Positions 45,839-56,051 of a stretch of DNA of 64,000 nt are shown one piece after another (the first letter of the stretch is position 1; every line of letters begins with the position of its first letter). The translations under genes were made by a program, and so were the position numbers. The stretch comes from Helichrysum umbraculigerum (lineage: Eukaryota; Streptophyta; Magnoliopsida; Asterales; Asteraceae): assembly GCA_949592205.1 (NCBI GenBank), contig CATIUR010000014.1, positions 1,674,001-1,738,000 on the forward strand, given 5' to 3'. The notes below the pieces were generated by a model. That model saw only the letters and a list, made by a program, of their open reading frames with translations, made no database searches and had not been told where the DNA came from.

Positions 45839-47077
45839 ATGCCGCCTAAAAGAAATACTCGAAACAGTCGACGAAATGTTCCTCCTCCACCTCCGCCTCC
45901 AGAAACAACCGAACAAATAATCGAACGCCGCGTGGCTGAGGCTATTGCTCAGTACGAGGCCAGCCGAAATCGTGAAAACTTAACCAACAATAGTGGAGCC
46001 ACCCCAGTTAACAGCGAAACTCCAAACAATGCCCAGCAGGGGTGTTCCTACAAAACTTTCCAGTCTTGTAAACCCAGCACCTTCACCGGGACCGAAGGGG
46101 CCATTGGCCTGGTCCACTGGATTGAGAAAATGGAATCGGTGATTGATATCAGCGACTGCGCCACCGACAAAATCGTGAAATACGCCACCTGCACTTTAGC
46201 CGATAAAGCGCTAACCTGGTGGAACGCTCAAGTCCAGATTATGGGACGCCCAGCTGCTCATTCCATGACCTGGGTAACTCTGAAACAGATGATGATGGAG
46301 GAATTTTGTCCTCCCAACGAGATGCAGAAACTTGAAAACGAATTCTGGAACATACAGATGATCGGCGCTGACATTACCGGTTACACCACTAGATTCCAGG
46401 AGCTTGCACGACTGGTGCCCCACATGGTAACCCCCGAGAGCAAACGCATCGAGCGTTACAACAAGGGCTTGGCCCCACAAATCCGAGGCATGGTTATGTC
46501 CTCCAAACCCGCTACTTTTAGGAGCGCAGTTGACCTGGCTCAAAGCTTGACCGACGACGCGGTCTTGATTGGAACCCTGAAAACTACCACAGGGAAAACT
46601 GAACCTACCCGTACTGATGCGGGCGACTCTGGAAACCACAAACGCAAATGGAACAACGAGGGTAACGACCATCAGGGTCAACAAAACAGAAACCCAGGAA
46701 TCACCCGAGCCTACGCTGCAATCACCAACCCTGGACCCAAAACCTATCTTGGCAACAAACCGAAATGTGACAAGTGCGGGATGCATCATGCCGGCAATTG
46801 CGCCTTCTGCCAAGATTGCAAACACTGGGGTCATTTGGCCCAAAACTGTAAAACAGCCCCTCTTCCTCGATCAAATGCGTGCTACGAGTGCGGTGAATCC
46901 GGACACTTTCGAAACCAATGTCCAAAACTGAACAACAACCAGAACAACACCGGGAACAACAATCAGAACAACAACCGCAACAATCAAAACGACAACAATC
47001 GCGTCGTTAACAAAGGCTACACCCCAAGCCGCGCATACATCCTCCGTGCACCGGAAACGGTTGCAGACCTCGGCTAA
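45839..47077 (+). CDS. gag: Element B Gag, copy 2
   Basis: 412 codons, protein identical to copy 1. The DNA differs by only a few silent changes near the end (for example AACCGC/AACAATCGC context and CTTGGC/CTCGGC). The same capsid domain and three CCHC-type knuckles are present. The whole internal region (45,402-47,356) has exactly the same length, 1,955 bp, as copy 1, so the duplication is young. Confidence 0.9.
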   Translation: MPPKRNTRNSRRNVPPPPPPPETTEQIIERRVAEAIAQYEASRNRENLTNNSGATPVNSETPNNAQQGCSYKTFQSCKPSTFTGTEGAIGLVHWIEKMESVIDISDCATDKIVKYATCTLADKALTWWNAQVQIMGRPAAHSMTWVTLKQMMMEEFCPPNEMQKLENEFWNIQMIGADITGYTTRFQELARLVPHMVTPESKRIERYNKGLAPQIRGMVMSSKPATFRSAVDLAQSLTDDAVLIGTLKTTTGKTEPTRTDAGDSGNHKRKWNNEGNDHQGQQNRNPGITRAYAAITNPGPKTYLGNKPKCDKCGMHHAGNCAFCQDCKHWGHLAQNCKTAPLPRSNACYECGESGHFRNQCPKLNNNQNNTGNNNQNNNRNNQNDNNRVVNKGYTPSRAYILRAPETVADLG

Positions 47078-47356
47078 CACGGTATGTCTTAACAGCTGTT
47101 GCTACGATTTAACATACGTTTCTTACGAATGTCTATTCAAACTTAACGCTTGGTAAACTTCGACCATTTTCGAACGCATAACTATTTAAACTATACCGCG
47201 AGTATACTAAACTGGTTAAAACTTTTCTGGCAACAATTGAGTGCCACGCAAATTGGTATTATTATTGACGACGTGACTTATTCAGAGAACATACGCCGCG
47301 GGCGATCCGACTTGATTTTTAAATCTCGGGACGAGATTTCTCTAACATGGGGAGAA

Positions 47357-49925
47357 TGTAACACCCCGCAAATTTAAACGAGATTAATAACATTAATCAC
47401 TTGCATTATTAGGCTAATTCCCTACTTGAGTGAATTCACAACATATTTTAGAGGTAAGTCTAGCAAAGCCCAACTAGATAATGCGAGTAGTATTATGTAT
47501 TCGTAATTAGTAGTAATTACGTACTGAACAATCTGAAAACAAACGTGACAAAAATATACGACTGTTGGTGAACAAAATTATTTAATAAAACGAAATTATT
47601 AAATAACGTCGTAAATAATAAAATATTATGTCGATAATATTTACATATCATTTTATAACGCAAAACGTCAACTCGTATAATTAAAAATATATTAGTTAAA
47701 ATAAAGTAACATTTAACGATCGGGTAAACAAACGCGGAGCGCAAACACAGAGGAAGGAAAAAGGGAGACAAAACCCTTTCTCCCTCCCCACTTTTCTCAT
47801 TCATCATCACCCCCTCTTTTTCTTTTTCTCTCTACTACAACCACCGCTAACCAAAAACCACCACAAAAACGCCACAAACTACCTTCAAACGACGCCGAAT
47901 CACATACTTCTTTGGAATAAAACGACCACGAGACCACGATCTACATTTCTACTTTTTCGGATTTCAAATCCGACACTCGTAAGTTTCCGACAAATCCCGT
48001 CAATTCCTAGATTTTGTAGTTTTAGTTAATATTTCATGTTTAGTATACTTAGATTATCATGTTTTAGCGTTTTATACAACCAAAAACGTCCAAATCGACC
48101 CAAAACTCGTTGATTTTTAAGCTGTTCGTCGAACAGGCGACTACGTCGCTTTTGGCCCAAAAATAGTACTGCGACGCAGGCCTTTGCGTCGCATAATCAT
48201 CCCCACGTCGCAGATAGCGACGCAACCCGTTCCGTCGCATTAAATTGCGAACGTCGCCTATGCGACGCAACCCATGACGTCGCAAAACCTGAATGCGACG
48301 CAGACCCTTACGTCGCAACTTGCGTCGCACAAGTCAGAACCTTAAAAACACATTTTAAAAAGTCAAAGTTACTGTAGAAAAGTCAAATTTTACTGTAGCA
48401 GTACTGTAGCAAATGAGATAATAACATTTTTGAACTATTGTTTCAAAACATCACCAACAAGTCGTATACATTTTCACAAACAACGAAATACAACGTAAAC
48501 GTTTAACAAATACTTGGGACATAACTTGGTTGTACAAACACTAGCATGGATGATTAGTTTAGACATCCACATACTTATTAAATCTCGTACGTTTAGGACG
48601 TTAGGAGATTCTGGACTGTACTTGGGCTTAGGTTTGCTAGCACTCGCACAACTACTTAACTCAACAGGTGAGTTCACAGCCCTTACTTTTACTGATTTAA
48701 CTGCTTTTGAACAGGGGTGGAAAACATAGTCAACTGTTTTACTTATTGCCATAACTGCTTTTACTCATATGATTGTTTAATCATACTTGTTTACTCGAAC
48801 AATTAGAGTACTTTGAACTATTAGACTATTGAACAAACTGATATTTATGAAATAACATTCTCATATTGACACACTGAACGAATGGGATAACTTATTCGAC
48901 AAACTGTTTTAACTAGACCGGAGAACGACCGGTAAGTTGTTTTGCAATCGACTGTAAACCTTTAAACTTAGTTGGTATACCGGAGAACGACCGGTACTTT
49001 TATGTAAACGCTGGAGAACGACCAGCTACGTATTTTAGTGCCAGAGAACGACTGGCCAAGGGACGGGAGAACGACCCGTGCGTCTTGGATGGGAGAACGA
49101 CCCATGCGTTTGTTGGACGGGAGAACGACCCGTGCGTAACTAGACCGGAGAACGACCGGTAAACTGTTTTTGTTGAACGGGAGAACGACCCGTGCGTATT
49201 TGGCCGGAGAACGACCGGTACTGTTTGTGAAATGCTAGAGAACGACCAGCACGTGTTTTTAAACTGACATTTGGGTAACATCCCACGTATCTATTTTGGG
49301 CGAACAACCCACTAAACTAAACTTTGGGCGAACAACCCACTAAACTAAACTTTGGGCGAACAACCCACTAAACTAAACTTTGGGCGAACAACCCACTAAA
49401 CTTGTACTTGGGACGAACAACCCACTAAACGTGTATTTGGATAACATTCCACTAAACTTATTCTCGACTATTATGGCAATACTATTTGTGAACGTATTTG
49501 GATAACAACTGTGCTTACAAACTTGGTTCAACTTGTGTAAACTTAAAACCTGTGAATTCACTCAACCTAGTTGTTGACTTTTACTATGTTTTTCAGGGAA
49601 TTAGCTGCGCATGTAAGAATCGCCAACCCATGGAGAATTAGGCGACCCGTGAAGCTTTAGGATGCCAACTTTTTGGAAAAACATATGGATTTCTCTAGTA
49701 TAACTGAAACTGTTTTGTCATATTCTAGAAATCCACTTTTGTATACATATTACTTTTAACTTGTACAATTTGATGAATCGTAAACTTTGAAATTAACATT
49801 TTGGCATCTTAATATATTATGTTCTGTTGTAATCATAAGCTCTGATACGTATGCATGCTTTATTATTGTGACACCCCATTACTTTAACTAAATGCTTCCG
49901 CTAAACGATATTTGGGGGTGTTACA
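47357..49925 (+). repeat. Element B LTR3
   Basis: 2,569 bp, one base shorter than LTR2 (a missing C near 47,903). It ends at the CTCTA duplication. Hairpin array at 48,917-49,451 and CGTCGCA array at about 48,137-48,331. Confidence 0.92.
48917..49451. repeat. Covarying hairpin array, B LTR3
   Basis: Same composition as in LTR2: eleven AGAACGA-loop hairpins, then TAACA and CGAACAA-loop hairpins. Confidence 0.9.
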
Positions 49926-49930
49926 CTCTA

Positions 49931-50633
49931 GACTAAAATATAACCATTAATATAAAGTTAATAATCACCAAACCAAGTCTTAATCTTAAATGCCTTGTTT
50001 GACTTTGTTGTCCTCGTAGTGTTAAGAAAGGTCGGAACCTTAGTGGGTATGTTACTCTATCTCATGCACCCAGGAACTAAACATTCCAAGAAGGGTCGTT
50101 ACTCCATCACCGGATAACGTTGAAGAGTTGAGCATCCTCCTCCGATCAGACTCAATTTGGCCTAGTATTCAGTGACATATTGATTGGTTTCCCCAATCAG
50201 TAGGGTACTAGTGTTTACACTACGAACAATTAAGCTCAGATAAGACACAAACCTTTAAAAGACGTTTTCGTATCAAAACCCTAGCATCACCCCCGCATAA
50301 GCTAACGAAGTCATAACAGACACATATCCTCCATACTGATTTCATCCCTATTTATATTTTCCATTTATTTACTTTTTACTTAATTGCTTTAAATTACGGA
50401 CCTAAGTAACAAAAACCCACTCAAACTCTGTTTTAAAGTCCCATCACTAAAATAAACAACTTGTCTTGATACTCTCGTTTCACAATACGATTAGCTTGAA
50501 GAACGACCCTAGGTCATACTGCTGCTATACAGCCGTAGTAAAACTTAGGTCCCCAGCTCTTATAAATTTAAAACTCCACTGCCGTGTCCTCCTTCCGTTG
50601 CGTTGACGACCGTGACTGATCGGGCACACGACA
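49931..50633 (+). repeat. Element A 3' LTR, segment 3 of 3
   Basis: 703 bp after the CTCTA copy made by Element B (49,926-49,930), ending CACACGACA next to the ACGAT duplication. It contains the CCGTTGCGTTGACGACCG end shared with the 5' LTR. Confidence 0.92.
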
Positions 50634-50638
50634 ACGAT

Positions 50639-51041
50639 AATGACAACACTGCATACTATTTTTTACAGAATTCAACAATTTAACCCATATAACCTACGTA
50701 GCTTATTTAAATGTGATATTCAGTGCACCAAATTATCCAGAAAAAAAAAGTATAATCATCAACAAAAGATTAATTCTATTATGAGAAAGTAAATGTCAAT
50801 CAGGCCATCGATTACTTGAATGAAAAATGTATTTGCAGAAAAGAAAAAAGAAACTCATAAGTAACACTAACCTAGTGACATTGAGCTTTAGGATTGGATC
50901 TGAAGTGGCTTCAAAACCACACCCCCTGTGTAACTTACAAGCTCCCCATCAAAAACTCACTTCTAGAAGCATAGTGAAAATTGTATTAATAAATTAATGA
51001 TTGTAGCTGGAGATAAATGGAAAAGATGGATACCAAACCTT
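50639..51041. other. Right flank of Element A, possible minus-strand exon
   Basis: On the minus strand about 50,930-50,875 reads GFEATSDPILKLNVT before a donor-like CACTAG|GTTAGT, with an ACACAG acceptor-like site upstream. It may belong to the same unrecognised gene as 13,580-13,757. Otherwise AT-rich spacer. Confidence 0.25.
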
Positions 51042-51622
51042 GAGCATCTTCAATGTATGCACTATCTTAGTGCAACAAATTGCACTATTTTAGTGCAAAA
51101 AGAGAATCTTTTAGGAATATGCTTACACTAAAAAAAAAGTTACTTCAATGTGTTGCACTAAATCTCTACACTAAATCTTTGTTAATTGATTTAGAATACA
51201 CAATTCAACAATATAATAATATATTTTTTTATATAAGTATTGAATTATAATAAGATATATAATAACAATCATTATATTGAAAAATTTCATAAATATAAAT
51301 GATTTTTTCAAAAAAATTTATGAAGTTTCTTTAATCAATATGATAACAAATATTATATTTATTAATTTTGAAAATATTAATTGCAAATATATAATTAATA
51401 CATCATATTAATACATATGAATTATTATAAATATTATTATTTAATGTGAATAGTGTTTAGTGCAGAGTTTAGTGCAACACTATATTTGGTGCAGCACTAA
51501 ACACTATTTACCTCTGCACTATTATAGTGCAGTGTTTAGTGCTCACACTGGAGCGAGTTTTTTACACTTTTGCACTATCTTAGTGTAAAAAGGTACGGAT
51601 AGCGCACACATTGGAGATGCTC
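51042..51622. mobile_element. MITE with GAGCATCT(T/C)CAATG ends
   Basis: The ends GAGCATCTTCAATG and CATTGGAGATGCTC are inverted with one mismatch. The 581-bp body is AT-rich with many TTAGTGCA / TGCACTA motifs. Flanks TTG and TTA suggest a TTA-type Harbinger duplication that has since mutated. Confidence 0.65.
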
Positions 51623-51912
51623 TTATGAACTAGGGAGGTAAATCTGGCATGAAGATAGATGACTCTCAATCAGATTTTAGAGTGATAGAAGGGGTGAAAG
51701 CGGTTTAAAAGACAGGAACGGTTTGAGGAAGTTTGAAGGTTTCATTATTAGTCTAAAAATAAGGAATGGAAACTGTGCCCCAGTTGGTGTATTGACTTTA
51801 AACGGTTCAGATTGAATATTAAGTGACTTTGCACGGCTGGGATAAAAAATTAAGACAAAAACGGTTGACTAGGCTTGGTCAATGTATAAGAAGAATACAA
51901 ACCGCCAAATAA

Positions 51913-52233
51913 GACCATTCTCGACTCTCTTTTCATTCTTTTTCAGTTTTGTCAGTTCAGCGTCACATTAGCACAACCAAACTGATAAAAGACTGATTAA
52001 ACACTTTCAACAATCCTTTCATCACTTCAATTTTTGAGCCCTCACATTTATCAAAATACCTACATTTACATACTGTAAAGAAAAATATAACAATGCCCCA
52101 CATTTACCACATCTCCCTTTCTTCGGTAAACCGAAGTGTGAAACCGACGAAACAAACAAAAGAAGCTAAGTCAATGGCGTCACTTTGGAAGGCCTTCTTC
52201 GGTTTTAACTGAAAAAGGATGTTGGGAGAGGTC
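51913..52233. mobile_element. Harbinger-like MITE, copy 2
   Basis: TAA on both sides (51,910-51,912 and 52,234-52,236). The right end GTTGGGAGAGGTC is identical to that of the 153-482 copy; the left end GACCATTCTCGAC pairs at 9 of 13. 321 bp. Confidence 0.65.
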
Positions 52234-52236
52234 TAA

Positions 52237-54471
52237 GAGGCAGATTTAAGAGTGTATAAGGTGAGCAAACACGCATGGCTTCTATTTTTCTTTGGGTTCA
52301 AATTTGAAACTTTAAGGTGAATATATCTTGATTTTCTTACTTTTTAGTCCCATTAAAAAAGTTTATATGAAAATAATAATTATCTAAATCAGCATTTCCT
52401 GTACGTTATGCCTTCCTCCGAACAATATCCCCTAATTTACACCAAACACTCTCAACTTCAATCTACAATAACCAAACTCTCCTCCAGTTGTGGATTTTGG
52501 ACACTTTGTTTGAGGCCGATATTTTAAAAAGCTTTCACTTAATTAATTATACTTAAAGCTTAAGATGAAGATGAACTAACTAATGAGGTTAGTTTGTAAT
52601 TTGTTTTCGACTTGGTAAAACATGAGTTTGGCTTAAGTGACATTACAAACTAATAATTGACTCGGGTTAGCATGATTGATTTGAGGATATAACTACATAT
52701 ATATATAGTATATTGGATTTTACCAAAATTAAAATACTGTCAACAACATCATTGTGATCAGTGTATTATTAGAGCCTTTAGAGGTAAGTAAAATCAACCA
52801 ACATATTGTTAGACCAACTCTTTTTACATATATAAACTAGAAAATATGTTTATTATATAATACTTTGTATCTGTACGTATAGTACATCTATAAATAAAAT
52901 ATCTAAGACTACAGAATAGAGAGATTTTTGAGCAACTAAAATATAGTACTGACAAAAGTGATCTTCGTACGTGTCTACTCTCCAAAGCAAACAACAATGA
53001 TCAGAAACCAACTATATAAAGTTGAATATGTTCGGCAATCGTCACCGGTGACAAGAATGTGTGCGCCGGAGTTCAATCTAACTCGTTTCATTTGTGATTG
53101 TGCCAGAGTTCAATCTAGCTCGTTTCGTTTGCGATTTAACTGACTACCTTTAATTACATCCCTACTCCAAATCGCCATCTCATTGATTATGGTACTTGTG
53201 ACCAAGAACACCACTGCCTTTTGGTGACCGACAATCTCTTAAGTCTAGACATATCAATTTCACAATTGAACCACAAGACGAGAATAGATGCGACGGTTGG
53301 TGAAATTGGTAGTGCAACGATGGTCAATTGCTTGTTAAATCACCTCTTGCTATTGCAATTGAAGAACCGATGAGAATGATTTTTGTATCTACATTTGAGT
53401 TTGCACCTACCTGCGATTCTACATCTACCTTTAATTTTACTTCTAACGACGATTTTGCATCTGCTAGCTCTCTCTGTTCATCTGGGGTTAAAATCTAGAT
53501 GCATTTCATAGTTTTGTACGTATCTACTATATTTTCAACAAAAGTTAGCTTGACTTATACCAAATTAAAGAGACTAAAAAAATGAATTCAATCATATAAT
53601 TTGTTTGATTACATTATTTTCATATTAAATTAATTTTGAAATAAAAGATCTGTGATGAATTTTGGAAGAAGCGCCAATCACAAGCTGAGGGATAAAATTC
53701 CTTTCATATATGGTTTTCACGGTTATCAGAAATTTATAGTTCTCATCGGGTCTTCACCACATATGTGTGTGCGCGCGCACGCGTGGGGTGGTTGGATTTG
53801 TTGACAACATGGAGTTATCGGGAGAACAATATATCAATTCTGAATTGTTGGTTCAAATGAGATAGGTAGCTTAACGTGAGATCAGTAGGTGTACTCCTGT
53901 CTCATTTGGTTGATTTATCAAAAGATGCATTAAGATGATATTTTGTATTTCAATTTTAGATTACAAGATAGTACCAAATTATCAATAGACAGGCGGATCT
54001 AGAAGAGGGCAGTTGCCCCAAGAATATTAAATTATGTAAAAGTGAAAAAAAAAAATAAGGATACTAAGGATATTTAATGACTTTTGCCCCCTTTAAACAT
54101 GTTTGTTGTTGGACTTTATTGTAACGAGATTCGGCCACATGCCGGTCATGAGTGAAAGCCCGGTCCATTTAGCAATGATTTAGATTTAGATTACAAAATT
54201 TCGTTACAAGAAACACAGTAACAAGTCACGCAAAATACGTTAACGATAGATATAAAATAAACTCTTAACCAGGGGCAATTTTCATATATGTTACTTCTAA
54301 ATTCCAATCCCAATCCTAATCCAATATAAATTTATGTTTTCTTCTGATCGGATGTTAGAATTATTTACGTACACTTTATGTTTTAGTGTTAGTTAATCTT
54401 AGGACTACAATTTATACATCAATCATAAGTTAGCTAATCATCTTGAAAAGTCAATCCTAACCCAAACAAAA
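52237..54471. other. Unassigned intergenic region
   Basis: AT-rich, with no gene I can support. A 61-codon frame at 52,958-53,143 has no recognisable motif. About 53,919-54,190 resembles 59,177-59,390 downstream of the PP2 gene (see findings). A short alternating purine-pyrimidine tract (GTGTGTGCGCGCGCACGCG) lies near 53,765. Confidence 0.4.
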
Positions 54472-54545
54472 TATGTTTTTAAAATTACTGCATTCTAAAA
54501 GTACAATGTTCTCTTAGAATGTACAGTAGTAATTTTAAAAACATA
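54472..54545. repeat. Compact 74-bp hairpin
   Basis: TATGTTTTTAAAATTACT is mirrored at the right end by AGTAATTTTAAAAACATA. A further CATTCTAA / TTAGAATG pairing continues inward. Either a tiny foldback or a small-RNA precursor-like hairpin. Confidence 0.6.
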
Positions 54546-54836
54546 ACAAAATACGGAGTATGATTTAAGAAAACCTTTAAACGAAATCCATACGTACTTA
54601 TTTTGTTATTTTATTTAACTACGACATTATTATTTTTTTTTTTTCTTGGGGTGATCTTACGTAATTACAATCAAACAATCTATATATCTCTTTCATACAC
54701 AAATTCCCATTAGTGAAATGCATAATTTAAAAGCTAAAATAGTATATGGACCATGAGCCTACTTTTGATACAAATTAGTTATTGTTTCTTTATATTTATT
54801 GTATATTCTATTAATTTAGGATTGCAGAGGTTATAA

Positions 54837-55150
54837 GGCTGCTCCTATCGGGAGGCATCGGCTCTCAATCGGTTGCAACCGATTAGCCAACCCGTTGCAT
54901 CGGTTGCTAATCGGTTTGCAACCTAATCGCCAAACCGATTCCTCATCGGTTGTGAAAGTGGGCCCGCGTACCTTTTTTTGTTTAGTGTATATAAATGGTG
55001 GTATATTAGTAAATGTAGGGTCAGAAAAATGAAGTGATTAGTCATTGATGGTAGTGGGTAATCAGTTGTAAATCAACTAGTGGAAAGCTGACGTGGTGTT
55101 GAGGTGGCAGAAGTGATGAAGAAATGATTAGAAAACGGATAAGAGTGGCC
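54837..55150. mobile_element. Harbinger-like MITE, copy 3 (divergent)
   Basis: TAA on both sides (54,834-54,836 and 55,151-55,153). The ends GGCTGCTCCTATC and, reversed, GGCCACTCTTATC match at 10 of 13. Internal CTGACGTGGTGTTGAGGTGG parallels CTGACGTGGCGCTGATGTGG in copy 1. 314 bp. Confidence 0.7.
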
Positions 55151-55642
55151 TAAGTTAGATAAATTAAAAAAGAGGTTAGATGTTTTAAGATCTTTAAAGT
55201 CTGAATATGAAAAAATAAAAAATAAAAAATAAAAAAAAATAAACATCTTAATGATGTAAAGTCTGACCGAACAAGATAAATAGCCCAATTAAGAGCTTAA
55301 TTTTGAAAAACAAAAGACCCCTAAATAAGATACAGAATGAGTATCGGAAGGTAAAAGTTGAGATATTGTGAGGGATGTCAAGTATGCTCATTTTGTGATT
55401 CTTTGTTCCACAGTCTTTGTGATTGTCTTTGTTCAACTCTAATTTATTACTCGAGCGCTTTCTAATGAAATAACAACTATTCGGAAACAAATTATAACTC
55501 GTTTGTTTATTAGGAAATTTTGAAATAAATGAATCTTACTCCGATTTTATCTCGTTAATGTGACATCCATTTCGGCCTTTGAAAAATGGGGTGTTACATA
55601 AGCTATTTAGTATATGGTCTCATAGATGTTAATTATTTGATA

Positions 55643-55832
55643 CTCGTTCCGTCCCAAATTTATTGTCCATAGACAAAAAAACACGCAGCTTAAGAAAAGT
55701 GTAATTGTTGTACAGTATAACCTATAAAATTTAATCTCTAACCACATTAAATTGTTTTGATTGGTTGAAAGTACAAACTGGACAGTACATTTGGAACATT
55801 TCAAAACGAAAATATGGACAGTACGGAGGGAA
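55643..55832. mobile_element. Stowaway-type MITE
   Basis: TA target on both sides (55,641-55,642 and 55,833-55,834). The ends CTCGTTCCGTCCC and, reversed, TTCCCTCCGTACT resemble the CTCCCTCCGTCCC Stowaway terminus. 190 bp, non-coding. Confidence 0.7.
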
Positions 55833-56051
55833 TATATAAGTTGTACGTTCTACTGGGCCGGGACTCGTGCGTTCAACCCAAAGCTAAGTGACTTACTTTG
55901 GGCCAGTTAATGTGTTAAAAGACAAGAATGCTCACAATCAACAAAACAGAATCATCTTGGAAAAAATACATAATCATCAAAATGCAACTTATAACCGTTT
56001 TACAAAGCACGCCTCTTGAAACAAACCTATCACATAGGAAAAGGATGACAT

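Larger units (their letters stand above)
31310..49925 (+). mobile_element. Element B: gag-only (TR-GAG-type) Gypsy element, tandem LTR-int-LTR-int-LTR
   Basis: Starts TGTAACACCCC, ends GGGGTGTTACA, bracketed by the exact duplication CTCTA (31,305-31,309 and 49,926-49,930). It contains three LTRs of about 2,570 bp and two internal regions of 1,955 bp each. Each internal region has an iMet-type primer site, one gag frame and a purine tract, with no protease or pol. Such short gag-only elements fit the TR-GAG class. The head-to-tail arrangement inside one duplication points to unequal recombination after, or template switching during, a single insertion. LTR1 is split by Element C. Confidence 0.9.

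Noticed and set aside
55540..55600. Solo LTR ending GGGGTGTTACA-like at about 55,590
   Set aside because: Only the last dozen bases resemble Element B's end; no matching start or duplication was found.
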